From positions 15,661,347-15,725,346 of the forward strand of contig CM038922.1 of assembly GCA_021904315.1 (NCBI GenBank): a stretch of 64,000 nucleotides of DNA, given 5' to 3'. Below the pieces are notes generated by a model. It ran no database searches, was not told the origin of the DNA, and saw only the letters and a list, made by a program, of their open reading frames with translations. How positions within the stretch are numbered: the stretch's first letter is position 1; each line of letters starts with the position of its first letter. The stretch comes from Sphagnum magellanicum (lineage: Eukaryota; Streptophyta; Sphagnopsida; Sphagnales; Sphagnaceae). Shown piece after piece: positions 46,311-57,105 of this stretch. The translations under genes and the position numbers were made by a program.

Positions 46311-49300
46311 TGCTAGTTCCTGACCAACATGCCAGGTTCCTTAGTTGATTCCATTGTTAAGTGAGTTGTTTACATCACCCTTTGGAGCACACATTTATTG
46401 ATATGACTCTATTGTACCTCTTATTGAGAGACCATGCATTTCTTCAAAAGCATGTAAATATGATGATGACTACCTGGCTGCAATAGGCCTTTTTTTCTAT
46501 CTAATTCATCGGATTGACTGCTTGTTCTCTCACTTTGCATTGAATGAAATTCTTCGAGGCAACCCTCTCTCCTCTTTGAGATTGTGGAAATGTAACCTCA
46601 TGTACAAGCAAAATTAGAAGAATGAATTGCAAGCTTGAATGTATGGCAATTTGATGTGTGCAAAGAACCATATCAGCAGATGTCAATTTCAAACTGGTCA
46701 AGAAAAAACACAAAATATCAGGAACAAATTTAAACGGTCCAAAAACTTTTTAATCTTTTCAATAAGATTGGATCTACAGTGGATGCTCATTTCACTTTCC
46801 AGATCCTTCATTTTTATTCAATTGCAGTTTGACCCATTGTTTTTTTTTTGCATGATTTGGAGCAGTCTACACTCTTCTGGAAGCATATCATGCAATCTGA
46901 CCCCTACACTAATTTGATGTCCTTTCTGAGATAAAAAGAGTTTTGCACCTTGCGTCACATTGTATTGTTATATTGTGGGTCTCCCTCATGCAGATGCTTC
47001 TTCCTTTCTTCCTTTGTATTTTGTTTTTGTCTGGGGAAAGAAGAGAAATCCAATGCCGAGCGTCTGCATGGATCAAGCCCATTCCATGTCTTGTGCCATG
47101 TACCTGTGAAGATCAAGACTGCGTTGCAACACTGAGTAAACTTGGCAAGGATGTCATAGTCACCTTGTGCATGTGGTTTGAGGAATCTTGACAAGGATTT
47201 CATCTTGACCTTATGCATGTTGTTTGAGGGTTCAAATCACCACTGGATTCATTGTAGATGTTCCACTGTTGAGCCAGCTGCAATGTTTGTCACTGATATC
47301 ACTGCAGTCCAAATTCTGCATGGTGGGTGCTATAATGGTTATCCGACCAAAATTGTAGAAAACTGACTCTGAACTCAAGTGATCCTTTGGAAGAGATGAA
47401 AGCAAGGGGTTTCACTCTTGGTCAAATATACAAGAGAAAGATGAAGTAACTAAGTAACTAAAACTAGTGAGGTTTCAGAATGGACTAGAACCCTAATGAG
47501 TGTGGGTAGTGAGAGTTTTGGGATGAGAGTGTTACAGGAAATGGGGGCTAGTCCTAGTGAATGTGGAGAGGGGATGTCCATTGAACAGGGATGAGGATGA
47601 AGAAGTTTTAACACGAATGGCACATGTTTGAAATCAAGAAGCAGCAAGGGATAAGGATGAATAAATTTTAACACGAATGGTGTGTGTAGGAAATCAACAA
47701 GCAGCTTATCATGTAATGGCTGTCACCAAAAAAGGAGGATGGCATACAAATCTATATGCCAAATTGTCACAACAAAGTAATGCTTGCATACATCATTACA
47801 AAAAGTCTTGAAAACACACAACTAGTGTGTGGGAGCAATACATTTCCTTATAGCCTGATAACAGAAAGACTCTAAGGACCTTGACGGATCAGCACACTCT
47901 GGATTCCTCTCTTTGTGGACTAACATGGCCTTCTCTTGTATCTTAACATCAAATGAATTCTACACAACATTCCCGAAATCCCAATAAAAATGTAGGTATG
48001 GAGATAGTAAAGATATGGACAAGCATTGTCTCCAGCATCTTCTTCAAATTTTTCCAGCTACCTTTCGCTACAGAGAACTTGCTTAGAGCTCCCAAACATT
48101 CAAGTACTCAGTCTTTCCCATGCCCCCTTCCCAACTATCTCAGGCACATTCAACTTGAGTAGGAATACCACTAAGGCCAGTCCATACAATCCCCTTGAGC
48201 CCCTCATCACTTCCATCCTCAAACTTTACTAACACAATGACTTCTAACGCTCTACTCACCAGCTTCAATGTAGCGGAAAAATCCTAAAGCAAACATGAGC
48301 AAACAATTCAAAATCCAAGCTTTAGGCATTCCTCCTAAAAGCTTCAAAAAACCAACAGACCAAATTGAAAAAAGAATTTGAATGAGAAAACCAAAGTGCT
48401 TAGCTTTCCTTCTTGTTAAATATTTATTTCCTCCCCTCATCAAGCACCTTCTTTTTTCCCATCAGCAAATCACACATCACCAAACAAAAGAAATTCAAGA
48501 AACAATGTTCCACCACCAATGTTTGATCTAGGTGCTAACATTCCATGAAAAACAACACCCCAAATTCCATAACATGCAAACAACAAAAACATATAAAATA
48601 GCAAAGACATCGAGAAGCAAAATGCGACTCCTCTAAAGTGACTGATCACCAACCATCCTCTCTCTTGGTGTTTTCTACCAATACATCCATCAACCCAATA
48701 ATTCATTCGTTAGGGCTATCTCATCACTTCCTCTAGTTAAGGCTTAGTCATCAAAAATTTCTGCTAACACAGATCTAGGTCACAACTCTACCCACTATGG
48801 TAGGTTCAAGTTCAAGCTTCAAACTAAAAACTTTCCTTATTGGATTTAGAACTTCTCATCTAGATGCATGCACTTCTATGGAACATGTCCATCCATCATA
48901 TGTACACAGAGTACTTCAAATCTAACTCACACATTGTATCAAGTTTGAACCAAAATTTTATGCCCAAATCTTCATAGTCTTTTCCTTATGAGCAAAGCCA
49001 ACAAAATATCATCCATAATTGTTGTGAACTCTCAAATGATTCTTCAACTTTTTATATTGAAATGCTCTAATTTCCACCATTTACTATCCCTTTCCATTGC
49101 AATCATCCTCTACCATCTTTCATACCCACATTCATACTAGCTATTATAGTAAACATTGAATAGCATGGATTCTGCCAATTCTTGCTCTAAATAATTGAAT
49201 AAGTTTGGGTATGCCATTACATGGTTCACCCTTAACACATACATGTCAACTAGTATAGCTTCAATTTTCTTTAGCCAATATGCTCCAAAATGTTTTAAAA

Positions 49301-52300
49301 CCCATAAGGGATTCAATTGGTAAAAACATGAAAGAAAAAATTCCCAAATATATTTTTTATCTATTTGATGAATTCTTTCTTCCTAATTTGTTATCTCACA
49401 ATAGTATTCAATCATGATTCAAATTGTTTTATATTAATGTTAGTCGCAATCTACCATGTTTAAAATTTTATTATAGAGAATAATAATTTGGATTTTTTAT
49501 GTGGAAGATTCATATTCTTGTATCCAACCATGTTGAACACAAAAATGAATGCATTTATATGCAATATTAAGAATTATTTTAAATAGCTAAGACTCATAAA
49601 ATGTTTGGTTGCAAGAATTTCATCTACTAAATAAATGTTAATACACAAACCAAAATTTGTAACCACCTTTTATGTTTCATCAATTGTGAAACATTGATAA
49701 TTAATGTATAATGTTCCATATACCACATTGAAGTACCTCCATGGATAGTTTTTCAAGACTAACTCTATAAAAACATACATTCATAAACTCATTAAATTGG
49801 TCAACAAAGTAATGTTAACTATCTTTTCATTGATGATTTCTTGGTATGGATATAAAATTAACAAATGACCATCCATAGCTACAATGCTTCCTCAATAGTT
49901 CATTCACTTGTTCCACCATGATAACATATTTCATGAAAAATATTTATTTCATATTTCATATAACCCCACAACCATGATCATCTCTAGAAAAAATTATCCC
50001 AATTTGGTTATTCTATTTGCTCAAGCTATGTAATGACATTGATCACGACCTCCTAGAAACGACAACATATTAAAAAATTTGAATGAAAAAAAATCTCAAA
50101 CCAAATATGAAATCATACTTCTTTTATTTTTCCAAATTTTCACACTCTTCTTAATAGTTGGACAACATAATCCCTAACATGCTTATTTAATGTTAGTTAT
50201 ACTTTTCTATGCTCAATTATAGAAGCAATGGGTTTTTGCTCAAATGCATCAATTAGGTAATAAGTAGTGCCCCACTAAAAAAACATGTCTTGTTGAGAAA
50301 TAACTTTGCAAACAATGCAAAGATCAAGCAACTCATGTACATTCAACATGTACATGCATACACACATATGAAAAATTTGCCTTGTTTCATAGTAATATCA
50401 TCCAATTTTATTCAATTCTTCACAATGAATATAGATGAAGGGCCCCAATCATAGATTGAACTTCTTATCTTATCCAAAACTTTGTTACTTCCTATTTCTA
50501 ACTACTTCCTATAGATGTTTTTGAAAAGGGTGACACTACAACTTCTAGTTAAACAATTCTTTTGTAAGTAAATGTTTCATATTATTGTCAACTAAAGATG
50601 TCATAATGTTTTTCACAATTCTTCACATCCATTTGGTCACCATCAACAAAGTACCAAAGGCATATTAGTTTGGCAACAATGCCATATCAACATGACACCA
50701 AAGACGATCCAACATGTCAATTTTTGTATATTGGTTTGGTAAACATTAGCTTGGTAATTTATGCATGGTACTCATACACATCCATTTTGATTTGTCAACA
50801 ACTTCTAGTGGTTTTTGATTTGTTTTCCACCTTTTTCATTTCTTTTACATATTTTCCATTTCCAAACATAAGACCATTGGGCATGATATTTTTCATATCT
50901 TATATCAATTGTTTTCAATTGAAATTTTTCATTAAGATCATTTTTTCTATTGATAGTCCAATAGAACCAATAATTAAACCTAGTGTTGTACTTTCAAACC
51001 AAGCAACCCATAACTTGAAAATGATTCATATTATTAAAAAGACCTTAAACTTACACTTTGAGTTTTGCTTTTGCAAATCACCAAATGTACAACTTGCAAG
51101 ATATACTTGATACATACTTGTATTTAACATGTGAAAACATTTTGTATTTACATGAACTTTTCTCTATTTATCACATTTTAATAAGCCAAATTTTAGTTCA
51201 AGTATTAAATTACATGTACATATAGTAGAATTACAATTATAAAAGGAAATTTTTTATGAACAATTTACATTTTGTTGAATTTTGGTCAGTAGATTTTGTA
51301 TTTCTTGTCCACCAAACTCTTCAACTTCAACAACATGCCAATGTATTCAAATCTCACATTTGTGATCCAATTGATGGACAATGCATGTTTAAAAATGGGA
51401 CTAATAGGAAAAAAAAAAAAAAACAAGTTTGTTCTTAAACGTACACCCATGAGAAAAAGGATGATAAGCGCATCCACAAGATGAAATAAACTATGTTGTT
51501 GCATGAGAAAAACAACTAGCAAAATGAACAAATTGTTGCATACAACATAATAACTTGACCTATAGACAAAATGGTAAGTTTCTCAATGGGAAAAGGAATA
51601 TTGGTTAGACCATTTCCATTGATTATTCATTAGATTTGTTGATCTAGACCAACAATCCAAGTTATGCCATGTGTTGCTTTATTATGTAGGAGTTCAAGTT
51701 CGACTTTTGATTTCTTGAAATCCATAATAGTTATAGAAAGTTCTTTTTCCTCCCTCTTCCACCTTGTTTGGCAAATAATATTATTGTTAACTCTTCAATT
51801 TCTATTTACTTTTCAACCCCTTTGAACTCCTCCCCGTGGAATTAGAAAGAAAAAGCTATCAATAGTGATCTAACCCACATCAATCAACTTTAAACCTCTT
51901 ATTGGAAGGATAATGACTTTTGTTGTACAAAAAGCATGCTCAATATGTTTGTCAATGTAATTTTCTTATCTGAGGCTTGAACTTTGCATTCAAGTTCTAG
52001 CATGTCTTTTCCCAAAGTTATCATTTTGGGATTAAATTGCACTTCCTCTACCCAAGCTTCCCACAATAGCTTTTTCATAGCAAAAACATGATTTGACAAA
52101 AAAAACCAATGATGGGATAACTCATTAATTACTAACATTAAATCCATTTCGTCCCCTTTACCACATTCATTGTAACTTGAATATGTAAATAATTTGGTGG
52201 ACTTTTGAGCCTTGCAAATGTAGGTGCTAACAAGATAGGAATTTAAGCTAAAAAGCATTTTTTTAAAAAGTGCTAACAAATTTTTAAACTGAAGAGCATT

Positions 52301-52860
52301 TTTTTTCTTGCAAAATGTGTGCAATCAAATCATACTTTGTACAATTAACTTGATGCACATGTCATGTTGGGCCAACTTTTTTTTTTTAATTGTTAAAAAC
52401 TTGTTCATTATTAACATAAACTCTTAAGTCAACTTTCGAGCAATGAAAGAATAAATAACATGATCTATTAAAAAAAATTAATTTAAAAATGAAAAAAAAA
52501 ACCCCTTTGAATTCAACATCAAGCACAATTTAACATCAAGAGACAACAACATAATCAACATTTAAGATTCAACAAGATGAAAATAAATAGGTAAACAAAT
52601 AAACACTTCCAAAATAATGAGCAACAAAATCTGAAGGCACCGACTTGAAACAAATACATAATGTTCAAGAACTCAAAAAGAACAATAACTAAAAATTTAA
52701 ACATCAATTAATGCAGAAAAAATGACCTGCCACTATTAAATAATTACATCATTAAGGTAATAAAACCTTAGTGAGAAAGAAATGACACATCATTAATACA
52801 TAATTACATCATTAAACTAACAAAACACTAGAGATCAGAAATGAGAAATTATGAATCTCT
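46311..52860. other. AT-rich intergenic DNA, no recognised gene
   Basis: The PhoD 3' UTR probably lies within the first few hundred bases. Near 47580-47700 two copies of a ~60-bp unit share TTTTAACACGAATGG. From about 47.7 kb the plus strand is A/C-rich, which may mean leftward transcription or old minus-strand elements. Long AT-rich stretches at 49.0-52.8 kb hold only short frames. Confidence 0.45.
51899..52324 (-). CDS. Open frame of ~141 codons, possible element remnant
   Basis: The frame is long for such AT-rich DNA, but its first codon is TTG; an ATG comes only later. The middle part (SHHWFFLSNHVFAMKKLLWE) is protein-like. I recognise no domain. It may be a decayed transposon gene or chance. 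Confidence 0.18.
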   Translation of the reverse strand: MHTFCKKKNALQFKNLLALFKKMLFSLNSYLVSTYICKAQKSTKLFTYSSYNECGKGDEMDLMLVINELSHHWFFLSNHVFAMKKLLWEAWVEEVQFNPKMITLGKDMLELECKVQASDKKITLTNILSMLFVQQKSLSFQ

Positions 52861-52867
52861 CATACCC

Positions 52868-52918
52868 TGTTTAGGGTTTCAGACACATTTTAGGGTTTGA
52901 GGGAAGTTTTAGGGTTTC
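52868..52918. promoter_or_regulatory. Cluster of three teloboxes upstream of the glycosyltransferase gene
   Basis: TTAGGGTTT occurs three times within 50 bases, about 190 bases before the ATG at 53106. Teloboxes are known cis elements of plant promoters, often in genes of growing cells and also at Polycomb targets. Their position just before the likely leader suggests a promoter role here. Confidence 0.6.
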
Positions 52919-52999
52919 CTTCTTCGTTGTCCTTCAGCTTGTTTTCCTCGAACTGGGGGAGTAGGGAACATCCCAATGGAGAAACTGGATTGTCCGTGA

Positions 53000-53272
53000 A
53001 TGCGCAATTCCGTAACAGTGTTTGATGTGTTCTGCTGCAAGGCAAGAGTTGGAGAGATGAGTAGAACAAGATCACAGTGGCAGAGATCTGTTATGAAAGC
53101 TCCAGATGAAGCTAAAAATGGCATTGACAACGCCATGGCTGAGCAGCTTCTTCTCCTACAAAACACTAGTACCCAAGTCCTTGTGTATTTCGATCGCCTT
53201 ACTAGTCTTTCTTGTTGGAATCCTGAACACAAATTCATACTTGTACCTCAGAAGAGATTCATGGTTTGTTGA
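53000..53272 (+). CDS. 90-codon ORF overlapping the glycosyltransferase start
   Basis: An ATG at 53000 opens a frame, different from that of the main gene, that runs 167 bases past the main ATG at 53106. Its text (GEMSRTRSQWQRSVMKAPDE and on) is hydrophilic and protein-like. If the transcript begins near 52930, scanning ribosomes meet it first, and it would repress the main frame. It could also be an alternative N-terminal frame or chance. Confidence 0.25.
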   Translation: MRNSVTVFDVFCCKARVGEMSRTRSQWQRSVMKAPDEAKNGIDNAMAEQLLLLQNTSTQVLVYFDRLTSLSCWNPEHKFILVPQKRFMVC

Positions 53273-55271
53273 TTTTCATAACCCGGTCTCTCAATGTACC
53301 AATTCCACTCGTCATCTGATTGATAGAAACCCTAGTGATACACGATTTTTTTCAGGCTCGGGGAGGAATGGGAGCCAAAATGTGTATGAGGTTTGTGTTG
53401 TTATTGTAATTGGAGATGATAGTGGGAAGCCAACAAAAACTGCTTTGCCATTTTCAGTTCTTCGAAGACTGTTCGAAGCTGTTCTACAGGTCAAAGGCCT
53501 CCAGGGTGTTGGTGAAGTCGGATTACTGGAACCTGATTTGCAAGGTGTTTTGGTGCGGGTGGATTACACTTCAGTTGTTTGCAAGATGGTGCGGGATGCT
53601 CTTGGCCAGTCTGTTACATGTGAAAGCTTTTTAAACCTTCCTGAACTCAAGCAACAGGTAGCCAAACCCTCTCATGCTTTGTTGTGCCACATTTATTGTA
53701 GGCAAAAAAATCATCAATCTGAACCTTCTTGATCTGAATATGAACAGAAGGACTGAAAATTCTGTTTCAGCAGTAACACTCTGATCAAGGTCTTATAGAA
53801 ACAAAGTATTGGTGCTTTCCTAAAACCCTAAAAATGAATCACTCATAGATTTACCATAATTTTTTTAGAAGCAGGCTGTCATGAATTTGGTGAAGAGAAA
53901 TTGAACTCTGTTGCCAGTGTGATTCTTCAATCTCATGTAGAAGCAGTGTCTTCTTCCTCAAGTCACTAAGTCCACACTCCAGTCTTTCAGTTCAATCTGT
54001 AGCAAGGTGCATAGTTTGTGTTAAGCACCAATTGATGGTGATGATTATCATGCTCTGATCTTAGTTCTTCTCTTTGTAAGGCAATCATGGTTGTGGCATT
54101 GTCATGTGTTGAGATTGGTGCATCTGGCAGCTAATCTGTCACTTACTCTTCTGTTACAGGCAAGTTGTGAAACTCTGATAGTAGGTGAGACAAAGAAGTA
54201 TGTTGAGCAGGCATGTGCAATCTGGACAGACAAGCTTCAATACAAGAATCTGAAAATAGTCAATCTGGATGAAATGGATCCTGCGTCACAACCACCTACT
54301 CTGATGACATGGAGACCCACAATAGTAACAGGCTTCAGTAGAAATCATTTGCGTGTAGGCCTTCTTCTTTTGAGATCAGTTGGAAGAGCAGCAGCAAATC
54401 CAATTGTGTCCAAGCATTACAATGTTTCTTTAGTCGTGTGGGTTATGGAGGAATTCACTTCTTCAGAGACTGAGCATTTGAATTGCACAATTAAGGAATT
54501 AAAGGATGTGTATCACATCAATGTGGAGTTGAGGAAGGCTGATTTTGCAAAGTATCCAACTTGGATGCGAATCAACCCAAGCCTTTTCAATATCCAAGAA
54601 GGTGGCAGAGGTGAGGATTTCTTTCTTCATCTTCATGTTTTCTTTCACAACTTCTCTAGGTCAATAAACCAGTCCTTGCAGCAATTCTGTTGTTACCCAT
54701 CCTATTGGGTGGTTAACCATATTTGTCTGATTTTCCAGTTGTTGGAAATGCAGGGGAGTATGCATGGAAGGCTGTATTCATACATACCATTCTAGTGGAG
54801 CGGGGCTTTGTGTTATGGTTAGACGCAGGTGGTCGGATTGTGAAACCATCAGCACTATTGAATACACTGAACTGGATAAAGAGGTATGGGTTTGCATGCC
54901 GTAATTCTGAAGGCAAGGTTCGACACTGGACACATCTGGCACAACTCAAATATTTCCGAGCAGATTTTGACTACCTGAGACAGCAACGAAATTGTGATGG
55001 TTCACGTTTAGGTTTCACATTAGAGACATATAAGGATTTGATTAGGCCATGGTACGAGTGTTCTATAACAAGACAATGTATAGCTCCTGATGGGTCAAAC
55101 CGATCTAATCATCGCCAAGACCAAGCAGCCCTCACAGTGTTGTCTGTTTTGAGCCATCATTCGTGCACAGGTGTAGATGCAGGTATATCTAGGCAGAATG
55201 ATGTCTTAGAAAATGAAAAGTATAAAGGGGTTGACAAAACTAGGTGCTATGAGGACCCTCTTATGTTGTAA
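53106..55271 (+). CDS. DUF1647-like putative type II membrane glycosyltransferase, three exons
   Basis: Exons 53106-53657, 54160-54610 and 54739-55271 join in phase to about 511 residues. The N terminus has a short tail and one membrane segment (SLCISIALLVFLVGIL, about 25-40), the layout of a Golgi type II enzyme. Exon 2 ends with VELRKADFAKYPTWMR, and exon 3 begins with NAGEYAWKAVFIH and FVLWLDAGGRI. These match the pattern of DUF1647-like proteins, which resemble GT-A nucleotide-sugar transferases. An HRQDQAALTVLS segment near the end is the usual late GT-A motif. A clear DxD is not seen; WLDAG sits where it is expected. Donor and acceptor sugars are unknown. The TM and splicing are seen in the sequence; the enzyme class is inferred from the family pattern. 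Confidence 0.75.
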
Positions 55272-57105
55272 ATGTGCTTGGGTAGAACACCTCCAGGCAT
55301 CTAGTAAAATCAAATGGTGCTTTAGGACTCCCTCTGATGTGTTACTTTCTGATGTTAACCCCTCAGCAGACATAGGAATATTTTGTGTTCAGCCCAGATG
55401 CTTGCTTGTGCAGGGCAAGTTAAAAGGAAATGCAGCATAATCCTTACAAGCTTGTTGCAGCTTGAATGAGGACACTACTGACATTTTTATTGGTTTTGTC
55501 TCTTGAGTGTCAGCTGACATTGTGACCAAGGAAGTTGGGATTATTTATAAATGAAATGAGAGACTTTGTTCAGAGAATGAGCCATTTACGTGCACATGAT
55601 TCACATGATAGACATTCTACTCATTGGAGATTTCTTGAAGTTAATTTTATGTAGTCAAGTTATGTCATATTGATCAAATGACAAGACAGACAAAAATAGA
55701 CTTGAGATGAACACAATTGTTGACATGACCAAACCCCAGCAAGGGTAGAGTGCAGGATGTTGCCATCAGAATCGATTGGAAGAAGGGCGATTACTTCCTG
55801 CAAAACATGCCCATTCCAAATCCTCTCAGTGAAGAATCTGCCTACACAAATTTCAATTTCAAGGAACAATCGCTGGGTTGGAAGTGTCTGAGTTTTGTAA
55901 CTGAAAATATGTAAAATTCAGAAATGGGAAAAATCAATGAAGAATCAGTGAGTGATTGAGTACAGTGAAGCTGAGTATGCATTCTAAGGCAATCTCCACA
56001 TCTGTCTGTTTCCACACACAACAAAACAGATGGGTGCACATTACATTACATCACATCTGTGAAGCTTCTGGTGCACAAAACAAACATCACCAACAGAGCA
56101 GATCATAAGCTTGAAATCATTTGGGAGAAAGGGAAAATCAATGCAATGAAAGTGCAATACAGACAGATTGTGCGAAAACACATGTTGCAAACACGTTGAA
56201 GCATAGCATGTTGAAACATGCATGTACAACATGTTGAGATCCATAGTTTGTCAGAAGCAAAAAGAAAGAGATTTCTTCGATAGTATCCTGCTGATACTTC
56301 AATTCTGATGTACAGGATTTTGGAGGATCCCCATGATGTTCCCTCAGGTTTTGAAATGGAAAGGACGCAAAATAGTCCTGTAATGCAATGTTTCTTTCTC
56401 CATGGATGCGTAAAATTATTGAATACTTGTTTTTCATGGACTATGCAATATCAAGCCTAATTGCATACCATTCAAGAAATGATGTTTCTTTAGTAGACTT
56501 TGGCGATGTATACCCATGACACTTGACTCCAGTTCTTCACTTGCTATAAGACAACTAAACTTTTTTTTGTTTGCTTTTGTTTTTAAAATAAGCTTTCTAT
56601 AGATGTGTATTCGAACATTTACAAGATTTTATGTGAAATCTTCCAAGCATATAACACTGAACAGTTCATATACATTGCTCTACTTTAGGTGAACCCTTTT
56701 TTCTTAATATCTCTCTCCACTAGAATGCCATGGCATTCAAAAGCATATAACATGCCATGCCATGGCATGTTATAACTTGATAGGTAACACTTTGTTGTAA
56801 CATGAAAGAAGTAGTCATAGCATTAAATCCTATTTGCTTCCATCTAGTTCATCCAACATCCAAATTTCAAATTCAACTATTCATAAAGGGTATTCCGAAT
56901 GAGCCAAATACCCACTGTTCTAACAAATAATTCTCTGTGTACCTTACCTGACACTCACGTGTTTTTTTTTTGGCAAGAATGAAAGGAGTTTGTTGGGTAG
57001 AAGCCTACTAATAGGCTCACGTGCCTATAACTCACACATTAAGTTTGGTCGGTTTCTTATGAAGAGTTTATGTTTCAGGCAATCTTGTTTGTCAGCCAAC
57101 AATAT
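55272..57105. other. Intergenic DNA between the glycosyltransferase and the gypsy element
   Basis: It holds the glycosyltransferase 3' flank and two palindromes at 56723-56774. No gene is recognised. The sequence just before 57106 would be the target site of the retroelement. Confidence 0.5.
56723..56774. repeat. Two adjacent perfect palindromes built on ATGCCATGGCAT-like cores
   Basis: GAATGCCATGGCATTC (56723-56738) is a perfect 16-nt palindrome. Eight bases later a 29-nt hairpin (56746-56774) has two perfect 14-nt arms, TATAACATGCCATG and its complement, around a single C. Confidence 0.9.

Noticed and set aside
50670..51110. 146-codon plus-strand frame in AT-rich DNA
   Set aside because: It begins with TTG, is rich in Phe/Ile/Tyr from low GC, and has no motif.
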